Below, one piece after another: positions 53,768 to 64,000 of a stretch of 64,000 nucleotides of DNA. The position numbers and the translations under genes were made by a program. The stretch is taken from NCBI RefSeq assembly GCF_900101955.1, contig NZ_FNAQ01000002.1, positions 275,576 through 339,575 on the forward strand, read 5' to 3'. This stretch comes from Desulfuromonas thiophila. GTDB lineage: Bacteria > Desulfobacterota > Desulfuromonadia > Desulfuromonadales > Desulfuromonadaceae. The notes beneath the pieces are model-generated. The model saw only the letters and a program-made list of their open reading frames with translations. It was not told the origin of the DNA and searched no databases. Position 1 is the stretch's first letter, and each line of letters opens with the position of its first letter.

Positions 53768-54247
53768 TCAAGAATTTGCACAACTGTTTTGAAGCGCTTT
53801 GTCACGCAGCTCGCTGTTGCGACGTAGTTGCAGGCCGGGTTCGCCGGCCAGCCGATCGCGCAGCTGAATGACGCGGTCAAGGGCGTAGGGCTGGCGTTGC
53901 TGCTGGCCCCAGACCACCTGCGGCCAGCAACAGTCGTCTGTGCGGCGACCGACGATGTGGATATGGAGCTGGTGGACGATATTGCCGATGGTGGCGGTGT
54001 TGAGCTTGTCGCAGGCAAAATGCTGGCGGACGAAACGGCTGAGCTGGGCAATTTCGTCGAGCACGGCCCGCTGCAGTTCGCCGGGCAGATCGATGATTTC
54101 GCTGTGCCGGCAGCGCGGCACCAGGATCAGCCAGGGCAGCAGGGCGTTGTCCAGCAGCAGCACTTCACTGTGCGGGGTGCTGCCGAGCACATGGCAGTCG
54201 GCTGCCAGCCGTGGATCAAGGACAAAGGGTGGATGGCCGGTGAGCAT
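53768..54247 (-). CDS. HIT-family nucleotide hydrolase
   Basis: A 159-residue histidine-triad protein. The triad region reads HQLHIHIVGR, the QLHXH form seen in one proteobacterial HIT subfamily, followed by the D..WP..VWG pattern (DCCWPQVVWG). Expected to hydrolyse a nucleotide phosphoester or phosphoramidate; substrate unknown. The start at 54247 is seven bases after AGGAGG; a TTG six bases earlier is less likely. Confidence 0.88.
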   Translation of the reverse strand: MLTGHPPFVLDPRLAADCHVLGSTPHSEVLLLDNALLPWLILVPRCRHSEIIDLPGELQRAVLDEIAQLSRFVRQHFACDKLNTATIGNIVHQLHIHIVGRRTDDCCWPQVVWGQQQRQPYALDRVIQLRDRLAGEPGLQLRRNSELRDKALQNSCANS

Positions 54248-54384
54248 CGGCAACCTCCTGTTAGAAGAAAAGAGGGCTGTAAGAGAAGCGGACGACGGCT
54301 GCTCATCTTAACGGTGGCCCCGGCCGATGCAAGAGGTTTTGCCGGCGCCGCCGGTCTTGCCTGGGGCGCGGTGGCAGGGTATAG

Positions 54385-55830
<1,446 letters not shown>

Positions 55831-55834
<4 letters not shown>

Positions 55835-55840
55835 ATACAG
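55831..55840. promoter_or_regulatory. Perfect 10-bp palindrome over the icd promoter, possible operator
   Basis: CTGTATACAG, centred just downstream of the -10, a position typical of a repressor site. Repressor-controlled TCA genes are known in Geobacter, but I cannot assign this site to a regulator. Confidence 0.4.
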
Positions 55841-56015
55841 CGTTGTTTCGCGCCTGATTAGGGTTTGGCGGGGCTTTAACTAGCTGAAAATGCGTTTTTT
55901 ATATTTTTTCGCGGCAGGCTTTTGCCCTGCACGAAGTTCTGGAATTTGACGGGTTGAGGTTCGCACCGTGGCTGGGCCTCAAGTGTTCATGTGGCAACTA
56001 AACCAAGGAGAGATC

Positions 56016-58241
56016 ATGTCGAAGATTATCTGGTCGAAAATTGACGAAGCTCCGGCTTTGGCAACCTACGCATTCCTGCCGGTTGTGCAGGCATTCACCA
56101 AGGGAACCGGTATCGAGGTTGAAACCAAGGATATCTCCCTGGCCGGTCGCATTATCGCCAATATGGCCGATTACCTGACCGAAGATCAGCGCATTGCCGA
56201 TTTTCTGGCCGAACTGGGCGAACTGGTGAAGAAGCCCGAAGCCAACATCATCAAGCTGCCCAACATTAGCGCCTCGGTGCCCCAGCTCAAGGCCGCCATC
56301 AAGGAACTGCAGGGCAAGGGTTACAAACTGCCGGATTATCCGGAAGAGGCCACCACGGCTGAGGAAAAGGAACTGCAGGCCCGTTATGCCAAGTGCCTGG
56401 GCAGTGCCGTCAACCCGGTGCTGCGTGAGGGCAACTCCGACCGCCGCGCCGCCGCTTCGGTCAAGGCCTTCGCCCAGAAGAATCCCCATCGCATGATGAA
56501 GCCCTGGCCGGCGCCCGGTCAGTCCCAGTGCCGCGTGGCCCATATGGAAGAGGGCGATTTCTACGCGACGGAGAAATCCGTCACCATGGAAAAAGACGAC
56601 GTCATCAAGTTTGAATTTGTCGATGCCGCTGGCCAGGTGACCGTGCTCAAGGAAGGCCTGAAGCTGATCGCCGGCGAGGTGTTTGATTCCTCGGTGATGC
56701 GCGTGGCCAAACTGCGCGAGTTTTACGCTGCTACCGCCGCCGAGGCCAAGCAGAAGGGCGTGCTGCTGTCGCTGCATCTGAAGGCCACCATGATGAAGGT
56801 ATCCGACCCCGTCATGTTCGGCCACGCCGTGTCCGTTTACTTCAAGGACGCGCTGGAAAAGCACGCTGCCACCCTCAAGGAGATCGGCGCCAATCCCAAC
56901 ATGGGTCTGGGCGATATCCTCAACAAGCTCGACAAGCTGCCGGCTGACAAAAAGGCCGAGATCGAAGCCGATATCAACGCCTGCTACGAGACCCAGGCCA
57001 AACTGGCCATGGTCGATTCACGCAAGAACATCACCAACCTGCATGTGCCCAACGACGTGATCGTCGACGCTTCCATGCCGAACGTGGTGCGTGACGGCGG
57101 CAAGATGTGGAACAAGCAGGACGAGCTGCAGGACACCATCGCCATGGTGCCGGACCGCTGCTACGCCCTCATGTACCGCGAGATTGTCGAGGACTGCAAC
57201 CGCAACGGCCAGTTCGATCCGGCCACCATGGGCAGCGTGTCCAACGTCGGCCTGATGGCACAGAAGGCCGAGGAGTACGGTTCCCACGATAAAACCTTCA
57301 TCGCAGCAGGCAAGGGCGTGATCCGCCTGGTCAACAGCGCCGGCGCGGTGGTGATGGAACAGGCCGTGGAGCAGGGCGATATCTTTCGCGCCTGCCAGGC
57401 GAAAGACATTCCCATCAAGGACTGGGTGAAGCTGGCGGTTTCGCGGGGCAAGGCCTCGGGTCAGCCGGTGGTGTTCTGGCTCGACGAGAACCGCGCCCAC
57501 GACGCCCAGATTATCAAAAAGGTCAACAAGTACCTGCCCGAGTTCGATACGGCTGGTGTCGAAATCCACATCATGGATTCGGTCAAGGCCATGCGTTTCT
57601 CCGTTGAGCGCATCCGTCGCGGCGAAAGCACCATCTCCGCCACCGGTAACGTGCTGCGTGACTACCTGACCGACCTGTTCCCGATCCTGGAGCTGGGCAC
57701 CTCGGCACGCATGCTGTCCATCGTGCCGTTGCTGGCGGGTGGTGGCCTGTTCGAGACCGGCGCTGGCGGCAGCGCGCCCAAGCACGTCGAGCAGTTCCTC
57801 AAAGAGGGCCACAACCGCTGGGATTCCCTCGGCGAATACTGCGCCCTGGTGCCGTCTTTCGAGATGATCGCCGCCAACGAGGGTAACCAGAAGGCCGCCG
57901 TGCTGGCTGAAACCCTGGATGCCGCCATCGGCAAATACCTGGAAAACCAGAAGCTGCCTTCCCGCAAGGTGAAGGAAATCGACAATCGTGGCAGCTCCTT
58001 CTGGCTGAGCCTGTACTGGGCCGAGGCCCTGGCCGCCCAGAGCAAGGACGCCGCTCTGCAGGCCCGTTTCGCGCCGGTGGCCAAGGCTCTGAGCGACAAC
58101 GCTGCCAAGATTGATCAGGAACTGATCGATTGCCAGGGCAGCCCGGTGGACATCGGTGGCTACTACATGCCGGACGATGCCAAGGCTGCTGCGGCTCTGC
58201 GGCCGAGTGCGACCTACAACGCCATTATCGACGCCCTGTAA
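56016..58241 (+). CDS. icd: Isocitrate dehydrogenase, monomeric NADP type
   Basis: Large monomeric IDH of 741 residues, the standard length (dimeric IDH is about 420). It oxidises isocitrate to 2-oxoglutarate. Family stretches seen: [20 protein letters not shown] at the N-terminus, [14 protein letters not shown], the metal and substrate loop [14 protein letters not shown], and the [22 protein letters not shown] block. ATG 56016 follows CAAGGAG; an upstream frame adds 16 residues. Central to acetate oxidation with the CoA-transferases at 11-17 kb. A bidirectional terminator follows. Confidence 0.96.
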   Translation: MSKIIWSKIDEAPALATYAFLPVVQAFTKGTGIEVETKDISLAGRIIANMADYLTEDQRIADFLAELGELVKKPEANIIKLPNISASVPQLKAAIKELQGKGYKLPDYPEEATTAEEKELQARYAKCLGSAVNPVLREGNSDRRAAASVKAFAQKNPHRMMKPWPAPGQSQCRVAHMEEGDFYATEKSVTMEKDDVIKFEFVDAAGQVTVLKEGLKLIAGEVFDSSVMRVAKLREFYAATAAEAKQKGVLLSLHLKATMMKVSDPVMFGHAVSVYFKDALEKHAATLKEIGANPNMGLGDILNKLDKLPADKKAEIEADINACYETQAKLAMVDSRKNITNLHVPNDVIVDASMPNVVRDGGKMWNKQDELQDTIAMVPDRCYALMYREIVEDCNRNGQFDPATMGSVSNVGLMAQKAEEYGSHDKTFIAAGKGVIRLVNSAGAVVMEQAVEQGDIFRACQAKDIPIKDWVKLAVSRGKASGQPVVFWLDENRAHDAQIIKKVNKYLPEFDTAGVEIHIMDSVKAMRFSVERIRRGESTISATGNVLRDYLTDLFPILELGTSARMLSIVPLLAGGGLFETGAGGSAPKHVEQFLKEGHNRWDSLGEYCALVPSFEMIAANEGNQKAAVLAETLDAAIGKYLENQKLPSRKVKEIDNRGSSFWLSLYWAEALAAQSKDAALQARFAPVAKALSDNAAKIDQELIDCQGSPVDIGGYYMPDDAKAAAALRPSATYNAIIDAL

Positions 58242-58264
58242 TTCCGGCGCCGTTCATCAAGAAC

Positions 58265-58302
58265 CACAAAAAAACCCGCCCTGGTGGCGGGTTTTTTTTG
58301 TG
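58265..58302. terminator. Bidirectional intrinsic terminator
   Basis: Arms 58265-58280 and 58286-58302 around a five-base loop, with an A-run before and a T-run after. It ends icd on the plus strand and the mmd operon on the minus strand. Confidence 0.93.
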
Positions 58303-58391
58303 CCAGTATTGCCTTGGTGACGGTGCTGCGCAGGCAAGGATCGAGGACAGCGCAGTGCTGCCACCCCAACCGTGGCGGTAATGAAGATCGT

Positions 58392-59519
58392 TCAGCGGGC
58401 CAGCAGCGTCCAGAGCACGCCGGCGCCAATGGCCGAACCGATAACGCCGGCGACATTGGGTGCCATGGCGTGCATCAGCAGGAAATTGGTCGGATCTTCC
58501 TTCTGTCCCATATTGTGGACCACGCGGGCTGAGTCGGGCACGGCTGACACCCCGGCGGCGCCAACCAGCGGATTGATCTTGTCGCGCAAAAACAGGTTCA
58601 TGAACTTGGCAAAGAGGATGCCGCCAGCAGTGGCGATGCCGAAGGACAGGGCGCCGAGGGCGAAGATCAGTAGCGATTGTGGCCGCAGAAAATGGTCGGC
58701 GCTGGTGCTGGCGCCAACACTGAGGCCCAGCACGATGGTGACAATGTCGATCAGGGCGTTGCGTGCCGTGTTGGCCAGTCGATCGGTCACCAGGCTTTCC
58801 TTGAGCAGATTGCCGAACAGCAGCATGCCGATGAGGACCATGGAACCGGGCGCGATCAGGGCGCAGATCAAAAAGGCGCCGACGGGGAAGAGAATGCGTT
58901 CCCGTTTGCTGACCTGCCGTGGCGGTTTCATGCGGATGCGGCGTTCGGCCGGGCTGGTCAGCAGACGCATGATGGGTGGCTGGATAACCGGTACCAGCGC
59001 CATGTAGGAATAGGCGGCGATAGCGATGGAGCCGAGCAGATGGGGTGCCAGCTTGGCCGACAGAAAGATGGCCGTCGGTCCGTCGGCCCCACCGATGATG
59101 CCGATGGCGCCAGCCTCCTGCGGACTAAAGCCGAGCAGCAGGGCGCCGGCCAGGGTGAGAAAGATGCCGATCTGGGCGGCGGCACCGAGCAACACCAGCC
59201 TGGGGTTGGACAGCATGGCGGAAAAGTCGGTCATGGCGCCGATGCCGAGAAAGATCAGTGGCGGGTAGATGCCCTGACTGACGCCGAAATACAGGTATGA
59301 CAACACGCTGCCGGGATCGTAGACCCCTATCGCCATGCCAGCCGCTGCCGGAATATTGCCCAGCAGAATGCCGAAGCCGATGGGGACCAGCAGCAGCGGC
59401 TCGTAATCCTTGATGATGGCCAGGGCGATGAACAGCAGGCCGATCAGGATCATCGCCAGATGCCCCCACCCCAGATGCGCCAGACCGCTGTCGGCGACAA
59501 AACGGCAGAACAGCTCCAT
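58392..59519 (-). CDS. mmdB: Sodium-pumping decarboxylase beta subunit
   Basis: Integral membrane subunit of 375 residues that couples decarboxylation of the carboxybiotin carrier to sodium export. About nine to eleven helices; conserved patches include [45 protein letters not shown] (with the sodium-binding Asp) and [19 protein letters not shown] segment [19 protein letters not shown]. It starts one base after the carrier stop. The ATG is chosen at 59519 rather than an earlier in-frame Met. Last gene of mmdADCB. Confidence 0.93.
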   Translation of the reverse strand: MELFCRFVADSGLAHLGWGHLAMILIGLLFIALAIIKDYEPLLLVPIGFGILLGNIPAAAGMAIGVYDPGSVLSYLYFGVSQGIYPPLIFLGIGAMTDFSAMLSNPRLVLLGAAAQIGIFLTLAGALLLGFSPQEAGAIGIIGGADGPTAIFLSAKLAPHLLGSIAIAAYSYMALVPVIQPPIMRLLTSPAERRIRMKPPRQVSKRERILFPVGAFLICALIAPGSMVLIGMLLFGNLLKESLVTDRLANTARNALIDIVTIVLGLSVGASTSADHFLRPQSLLIFALGALSFGIATAGGILFAKFMNLFLRDKINPLVGAAGVSAVPDSARVVHNMGQKEDPTNFLLMHAMAPNVAGVIGSAIGAGVLWTLLAR

Positions 59520-59520
59520 G

Positions 59521-60021
59521 TCAGATCCCCTCGCTGGCGTCATTCTGGCGCCGCTGTGGTGTGCGGGCGGCCAGTTGTAAAATGGCTTGTCCCTGCGCGA
59601 CGCTGTCGCCGGCGCGCACCAGAATCTGCGTCACGGTGCCGCAACGCGGGCTGGAAATCTCGTTTTCCATCTTCATGGCTTCGAGCTTGTAAAGCGGCTG
59701 GCCGGCTTCAACAGGGTCGCCGACGGCCACATGCAGACACAGAATGGTGCCGGGAATGGGCGCGCACAGATCCTCCTGCGAGGTCGCGGTGACGGCCGGC
59801 GCGGTGGCTGACGTCGGGCCCGTCGCCGGCTGCGTGGCTGCGGGTGGCATGGCGCCGGTGAGGCTGCGGCGCTGGGGGCCGAAGGCTTCCTGCTGATGGA
59901 TCTGCTCGATGCGCACCTGGTAGCTGCACCCATCGATTTCGACCTCGGCTGCTTCGGCACTGAGCTCCTTGAGGGTGACCGTCACCGCCTTGTCATTGAT
60001 GGTCAGCTGGTATTTACGCAT
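59521..60021 (-). CDS. mmdC: Biotin carboxyl carrier subunit of the decarboxylase
   Basis: A 166-residue biotinylated carrier. The N-terminal ~55 residues form a small beta-rich domain, a Pro/Ala/Thr linker spans about 65-95, and the biotinyl domain occupies 97-165 with the biotin Lys in EAMKMENEI. Carries CO2 from the alpha subunit to the beta subunit. The start at 60021 follows AGGAG. It overlaps the small gamma/delta subunit by eight bases. Confidence 0.93.
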   Translation of the reverse strand: MRKYQLTINDKAVTVTLKELSAEAAEVEIDGCSYQVRIEQIHQQEAFGPQRRSLTGAMPPAATQPATGPTSATAPAVTATSQEDLCAPIPGTILCLHVAVGDPVEAGQPLYKLEAMKMENEISSPRCGTVTQILVRAGDSVAQGQAILQLAARTPQRRQNDASEGI

Positions 60022-60397
60022 GAGGGCTCCTGTCGGACAGACTGCGCATGCGGCCTCGGGCATTCCAGAAGGAAGCGCCGGGGCCGCGCCGGTTGAGGGT
60101 GATGCGCTGCAACTCGCCGCCGCAGCGTTCCAGTTCCAGATGCACCACCAGGCTGATGGCCGCCTGCAACTCTGCGGCTGTCAAGGGGGCCTGCCCAGCC
60201 GTTGGTGGTACGGCAGCGGCCGTGGCTGACGTGGTTGCGTTCACCGCGCGCAACCGGTCAAATAGCGTCAGGGCGTGCGGCAGCAGATAAAGAAACAGGC
60301 TGATCAGCGTCAGGCCGGCGAAAACGATCAGCATGCCGCTGAAAATCAGGCCGATGCCGTCGTTGCGCAGCAGGTTGTCAAGATGGAAGAGGGTCAT
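60014..60397 (-). CDS. mmdD: Small membrane subunit of the decarboxylase (OadG/MmdD-like)
   Basis: A 127-residue protein with one N-terminal membrane helix (GIGLIFSGMLIVFAGLTLISLFLYL) of the OadG type and a cytoplasmic tail with an Ala-rich linker. It holds the soluble and membrane parts together. Gene order alpha, small subunit, biotin carrier, beta equals the mmdADCB order known for methylmalonyl-CoA decarboxylase. Confidence 0.85.
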   Translation of the reverse strand: MTLFHLDNLLRNDGIGLIFSGMLIVFAGLTLISLFLYLLPHALTLFDRLRAVNATTSATAAAVPPTAGQAPLTAAELQAAISLVVHLELERCGGELQRITLNRRGPGASFWNARGRMRSLSDRSPHA

Positions 60398-60409
60398 AGG
60401 GGCTCACCG

Positions 60410-61945
60410 TTACAGCGGCATGTTGCTGTGTTTGCGCGGCGGATTGCTGTCGTGCTTGTCGGCCAGCATGTTCAGGGCCTTGCAGAGGCGCAGCCGGCTG
60501 TTTTCCGGCAGAATCACCGCATCGATGTAGCCGCGTTCGGCGGCGGCATAGGGTGTGGCGAAGGTGGCGTTGTATTCCTGCTCGCGCTCGGTCAGGGCGG
60601 CGCTGTTGCCGGCTAATTGGCGGCCGTAAATCAGTTCGACGGCGCCGCGCGCACCCATAACAGCGATTTCCGCCGTTGGCCAGGCATAGTTGATATCGCC
60701 GCGCAGGTGTTTCGAGCTCATCACGCAGTAGGCGCCGCCATAGGCTTTGCGCAGGGTCAGGGTGACCTTTGGCACCGTTGCCTCGGCGTAAGCGAACAGC
60801 AGCTTGGCACCGTTACGGATAATGCCGCCATGTTCCTGTACCGTGCCCGGCATGAAGCCGGGCACGTCCACCAGGGTGACCAGAGGCAGGTTGAAGGCAT
60901 CGCAGCAGCGCACGAAGCGGGCGCCTTTGAGGGCGGCATCGTTATCGAGTACGCCGGCCAGCTGTGCCGGCTGGTTGGCCACCAGCCCGACCGCCGTGCC
61001 GCCGAAACGGGCGAAGCCGATAATCAAATTGGGAGCGTAATCGGGCTGGATTTCGAAGAAGCTGCCCTGATCGACCAACGCCTGCACAATGGGCTTCATA
61101 TCGTAGGGCTGCTGACTGGTGGCAGGCAGGTAATTGTTGAGCTCCGCCACAACCCGGTCGGCTGGATCGTCAGTTGGCAGCGGCGGCGCGCTGGCCAGGT
61201 TGTTCTGGGGCAGGTAGCTCAACAGCTGTCGCGTCAGATCGAGGGCCTGCTGTTCGTTAGCGGCCTCCAGATGGGCCACACCGCTGCGGCGGCAATGCAC
61301 GCTGCTGCCGCCAAGCTGTTCGCTGTCGACCTGCTCGCCGGTGACCGCCTGTACCACCTTGGGACCGGTGAGAAACATGGCGCTCTGGCCTCGCACCATC
61401 AGGATGAAGTCGGTCAGTGCCGGGCTGTAAACGGCACCGCCGGCGCAGGGACCGAAAACAAGTGAGATCTGCGGCACCACGCCGGAACAGAGTACGTTGC
61501 GCTGGAAAATTTCGGCGTAACCGGCCAGGCTCTCGATGCCTTCCTGAATGCGGGCGCCGCCGGAGTCGTTCAGACCGATAACGGGTGCGCCGTTCTTCAG
61601 GGCCATGTCCATGATCTTGCAGATCTTTTCAGCATGGGTTTCCGACAGAGAACCGCCGGCGACACTGCAATCCTGGGCAAACAGATAGACCAGCCGGCCA
61701 TCAATGGTGCCATAGCCGGTGATGACGCCGTCGCCCGGCCAGTGCCTCTGTTCCATGCCGAAATGGTGGCAGCGGTGGGTCTTGAACAGATCAAATTCCT
61801 CGAAGCTGCCCTCGTCCAGCAGCAGGTCGATCCGTTCGCGGGCGGTGAGACGCCCGGCCAGGTGGCGTTTTTTCTGCTGGGCCAGACTGCCGCCGCTGAG
61901 GGCCTGCTGCCGCCGGCGCAACAGTTCGTCAATCGCTGATTGCAT
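60410..61945 (-). CDS. mmdA: Methylmalonyl-CoA decarboxylase alpha (carboxyltransferase) subunit
   Basis: Carboxyltransferase of 511 residues that moves CO2 from methylmalonyl-CoA to the biotin carrier, giving propionyl-CoA. It has the acyl-CoA carboxyltransferase fold with the oxyanion sites GGSLSETHAEKICKIMD and NDSGGARIQEG in the first half, and PLVTLVDVPGFMPG and SSKHLRGDINYAWP in the second. This family includes propionyl-CoA carboxylase beta; the adjacent membrane and carrier subunits favour a sodium pump. It can run toward propionate formation or oxidation. A small monooxygenase-fold gene precedes it by 46 bases. Confidence 0.93.
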   Translation of the reverse strand: MQSAIDELLRRRQQALSGGSLAQQKKRHLAGRLTARERIDLLLDEGSFEEFDLFKTHRCHHFGMEQRHWPGDGVITGYGTIDGRLVYLFAQDCSVAGGSLSETHAEKICKIMDMALKNGAPVIGLNDSGGARIQEGIESLAGYAEIFQRNVLCSGVVPQISLVFGPCAGGAVYSPALTDFILMVRGQSAMFLTGPKVVQAVTGEQVDSEQLGGSSVHCRRSGVAHLEAANEQQALDLTRQLLSYLPQNNLASAPPLPTDDPADRVVAELNNYLPATSQQPYDMKPIVQALVDQGSFFEIQPDYAPNLIIGFARFGGTAVGLVANQPAQLAGVLDNDAALKGARFVRCCDAFNLPLVTLVDVPGFMPGTVQEHGGIIRNGAKLLFAYAEATVPKVTLTLRKAYGGAYCVMSSKHLRGDINYAWPTAEIAVMGARGAVELIYGRQLAGNSAALTEREQEYNATFATPYAAAERGYIDAVILPENSRLRLCKALNMLADKHDSNPPRKHSNMPL

Positions 61946-61991
61946 GAACAGAATCCTTTACGCAAAAAAGAGGCTGATACCGCAGGGGGGC

Positions 61992-62279
61992 TCAGCCGTT
62001 GTAGTAGATCTGGTAGAGGGTTTCCTGTCCCAGCAGGCGGTCGACCTCATCCTGCAGGGCAATGCGCTGTGGATCGCGCAGCCAGCTGTTCCAATTCTCC
62101 AGCGTTTTCCAGCTACTGATGACCACACGCTCGCTGGGGTCGTCGTAATTGACCAAGGTTTCCCCCGCCAGATAACCCGGCTGGGCATGGGCCAGCGCGC
62201 GCATCTTCAGCAGCAGAGGGCGCAGTGCTTCTTCCTTATCGGCAGGCACGTGGCGCAGAATGATGATTTTAACGGCCAT
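61992..62279 (-). CDS. Antibiotic biosynthesis monooxygenase-like (ABM) protein
   Basis: A 95-residue dimeric alpha/beta-barrel protein of the ABM type (KIIILRHVPADKEEALRPLL, then VVISSWKTLENWNSWL with the family Trp residues). Many such proteins have unknown substrates. The start at 62279 was chosen because an AAAGGA site precedes it and the family starts here. It may be the first gene of the mmd transcript. Confidence 0.8.
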   Translation of the reverse strand: MAVKIIILRHVPADKEEALRPLLLKMRALAHAQPGYLAGETLVNYDDPSERVVISSWKTLENWNSWLRDPQRIALQDEVDRLLGQETLYQIYYNG

Positions 62280-62902
62280 GGCAAAATCCTTTGCAGGGTA
62301 AAAGGGCAGGACGGCCGACACGCTTGCCGGCCATGACTCGCAGCTTAGCACAGTGCTGCTGTTTGGCGAGGGCATGCCTGAGTTGTGCGGGAAAAATAAA
62401 CAGAAATGGTGTATTGAGCTGAAGGAAAAGCAAGGGCATATTAAATAATGTTGACACCTGAAAAGGTTTGTGTGATAAGAAAAAAGTTTTAATATAAAAC
62501 CATAATCTGAAGTTTTAATTTAGAGTTGCATCCCTCCACAGGCCGGGCCGATTCGGCGCGGGAGAGACTTCGTTGATAACTGAAATGCCGATGTTGTTTT
62601 GTTTGGTGCCTGTCAGGCGGTCGGTTCGTTTTTTTGTTTTGTTTTTCGGGTGCAAATTTTCCTGACTTTGGGAGCCAGTGGTTGCGGATATCGACACGGC
62701 TGAAAATCTTCTGCAGCCTCGACAGACGTGCCCGGCGGTGATCGGCTTTGTTCCGCTAGGAAGATAGGCTGGCGAAGCCCTTGGCCTTCTCACGGATCAT
62801 CTAGCGGGTTGTTGAAAAACAATCTGTATCACCAATGGATAGACCTCGTTGAAAAAGCCCGGGGCGGGGCTTTATTAAGCACCAGTTGAACTTCAGAATA
62901 TA
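62280..62902. other. Transition into AT-rich island, no confident gene
   Basis: GC content drops from 62.38 kb onward. A minus-strand frame (62515-62793) is open but has no domain or ribosome binding site. A GC-rich hairpin with flanking A/T runs occurs at 62846-62874. No attachment site or tRNA was recognised. Confidence 0.4.
62846..62874. repeat. Terminator-like hairpin within a dispersed repeat
   Basis: AAAGCCC pairs with GGGCTTT across a short loop (62854-62860 with 62867-62873). The segment TCGTTGAAAAAGCCC here also occurs, inverted, at 24914-24928, another intergenic region. Confidence 0.4.
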
Positions 62903-62917
62903 ATGGTTGGAGTAAAA

Positions 62918-63517
62918 ATGAATACAGGTAGCGGTTTTGTTGGTATTTTTAGTAACGGCTTTAACTTGACAGCTAAAGAAATTAATAAAATAAGTAGAAA
63001 TAATTCTATTAATGAAAAAATGATTGGAGAGAAAAAAATGAACACAGATAGGAATTTTATTGATGTACTTGATGATTGTTTTAATGAAATGCAGATTGAT
63101 GCCAGACAAAAGGATTCTTTAAAAAAAGCTATACTTATTAGCCATAACAACTCATTGGCTAATTCAGAAACAAGAGAAAGGTTGGGCATCCTTTTTGAGT
63201 ATGAAAAAAACTATCTATCTCTGATAAAAGAATATAAAGAAGAAATAAAATTCATAGAAAGTATGCAGGAAGATTTAAGAAAAGAAAGGGCTAGGTTTTT
63301 TTCTGATACTTTGAAAGAAGTTTCTTTAACCATGGTAGAATCACAAATTCCTAGTGAAGTTGCTAGTTGCTGGATTAGGGAACTTGTAAATAGCTATACA
63401 AAGAGTCTTGATGTGAGTAGCATTATAATTGAAGAGCATACTTTTGACACAATCGGAGACATTCGAAATAAAGCCAAAATGACTATAAATTACGAGCAGA
63501 AAAGTGAAGAGAAGTGA
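62918..63517 (+). CDS. Unrecognised AT-rich gene with a duplicated 5' end
   Basis: Not recognised. Frame of up to 199 residues from the ATG at 62918 (GGAG five to eight bases upstream), mostly helical with a coiled-coil-like centre (EYEKNYLSLIKEYKEEIKF). Base use is far more AT-rich than the rest of the window, a sign of transfer. A second ATG at 63038 has an equally good GGAGAG site, and the 60 bases after each are imperfect copies, 120 bases apart and in frame (MNTGSGF against MNTDRNF). The ancestral start may be 63038 (159 residues). A 63504 ORF overlaps its end by 14 bases, so the pair may be a two-gene unit such as an effector and partner; nothing proves that. Confidence 0.6.
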   Translation: MNTGSGFVGIFSNGFNLTAKEINKISRNNSINEKMIGEKKMNTDRNFIDVLDDCFNEMQIDARQKDSLKKAILISHNNSLANSETRERLGILFEYEKNYLSLIKEYKEEIKFIESMQEDLRKERARFFSDTLKEVSLTMVESQIPSEVASCWIRELVNSYTKSLDVSSIIIEEHTFDTIGDIRNKAKMTINYEQKSEEK

Positions 63518-63743
63518 AAAAATAGAAATTATTAAATCGTTAGAGTTATTTAGGTTTTTGAGGGGGCGGCTTGCGAACTCATTTCTCAATGAAGATCCGG
63601 ATTTATATATAAATATGTTTCCGCCGCATCAAAGCGCCCCAGTAATTTCTATGGCTATAGAGCTTCTTGCAAAAGTACATGCGGCCTTCCGAATGTATTT
63701 GATGCAACCGCATATAAGTCGAGCCCCAGAAGCAACCATCTGA
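63504..63743 (+). CDS. Unrecognised small protein, possibly truncated
   Basis: Frame of 79 residues beginning with GTG, overlapping the preceding gene by 14 bases. The N-terminal part (KIEIIKSLELFRFLRGRLANSFL) is helical and AT-rich. From about residue 60 the base composition shifts to higher GC just before an insertion sequence, so the original gene may have been cut by the insertion. Not recognised by family. Confidence 0.45.
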   Translation: MKRSEKIEIIKSLELFRFLRGRLANSFLNEDPDLYINMFPPHQSAPVISMAIELLAKVHAAFRMYLMQPHISRAPEATI

Positions 63744-63786
63744 TATTGTTAGGTTACGACGCCAAACAACTGTCAGGAGGTTGCCA

Positions 63787-64000
63787 ATGAAGCTCAAGGC
63801 CAAAGTATCATGGTTGATGGGAACAGTACAGCAAAGTCTATTCCCCTATCTTGACGAAAACCTGCCCGATCCGTTGACAAAACCGGAGAAGCGCCTGGTC
63901 AAGATCCTTGAGCTGGTTCAGATCGAAAAGCATGTCCCAGTCAGCCGCTGCCGGCAATGGCTTGGGAGGCCGATCAAAGAGCGCGAAACTATCGCCAGAG
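63787..64000 (+). CDS. DDE transposase, N-terminal part (cut by window edge)
   Basis: Start of an insertion-sequence transposase: 71 residues are visible, beginning MKLKAKVSWLMGTVQQSLFP and including RLVKILELVQIEKHVP, the helical N-terminal pattern of IS5/IS1182-like transposases (subfamily uncertain). AGGAGG lies six to twelve bases before the ATG. The GC content returns to the window average here. Terminal inverted repeats could not be set because the right end is outside the window. It borders the AT-rich island. Confidence 0.7.
   Translation, partial: MKLKAKVSWLMGTVQQSLFPYLDENLPDPLTKPEKRLVKILELVQIEKHVPVSRCRQWLGRPIKERETIAR

Noticed and set aside
62515..62793. Minus-strand frame of 92 codons in the island
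   Set aside because: No ribosome binding site, no recognisable domain and a composition typical of non-coding sequence.

Overview
The window looks like chromosome from a GC-rich, anaerobic, respiring bacterium of the Desulfuromonadia (Geobacter/Desulfuromonas/Pelobacter-like). This is an inference from gene content, not from a marker gene. The supporting content is three succinyl-CoA:acetate CoA-transferase-type genes in a row, a monomeric NADP isocitrate dehydrogenase, an MtrA/MtrB-type porin-cytochrome pair, a haem-c-containing diguanylate cyclase, a sodium-pumping methylmalonyl-CoA decarboxylase operon, and rpoH under a CIRCE operator. No rRNA, tRNA or CRISPR was seen.

Layout. 0.2-3.2 kb: a CpxP/Spy-like periplasmic protein facing a BaeSR-like two-component pair, probably one envelope-stress module. 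3.2-6.8 kb: a minus-strand unit with a cytidylate-kinase-like/BON protein, PtsP (PEP-dependent signalling phosphotransferase) and a YciI protein. 6.9-11.4 kb: GlpX, a MidA-type methyltransferase, an Nfu protein, a degenerate alpha/beta-hydrolase and a XerC/D recombinase. 11.5-17.4 kb: three acetyl-CoA hydrolase/transferase paralogues, each with its own leader; two are nearly identical. 17.6-21.1 kb: BamD, RpoH and NhaD. 22.1-28.5 kb: transport and membrane genes (CorC/HlyC-like, FluC, DUF190, ZntB-like, MscS). 28.7-32.2 kb: the MtrAB extracellular electron transfer pair. 32.5-38.7 kb: a glycosyltransferase, a NitT/TauT-type ABC transporter linked to a PP2C-like phosphatase, and an outer-membrane porin. 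39-49.4 kb: the haem diguanylate cyclase, an RND efflux pair, an EVE protein, SlyX, a patatin-like phospholipase, a YihY-type membrane protein and a sirtuin. 49.5-58.2 kb: YbaK, rhomboid, TrxB, a succinate-semialdehyde-type dehydrogenase, a HIT protein, PurB and Icd. 58.4-62.3 kb: the mmdADCB decarboxylase operon and a small monooxygenase-fold protein. From about 62.3 kb the sequence changes to an AT-rich accessory island with two unrecognised overlapping ORFs, ending in the start of an insertion-sequence transposase cut by the window edge.

The central metabolism fits together. CoA-transferases that activate acetate with succinyl-CoA, plus Icd, suggest a complete acetate-oxidising TCA cycle. 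The Mmd pump and NhaD suggest sodium bioenergetics. MtrAB and the haem-c cyclase link the respiratory surface to c-di-GMP signalling. The most unusual items are a CXXCH haem motif inside the MtrB-type barrel protein, the CIRCE operator placed directly at rpoH, an intrinsic terminator just upstream of trxB with no gene before it, the hydrolase without its nucleophile serine, and the in-frame 5' duplication (including the ribosome binding site) in the AT-rich island ORF.
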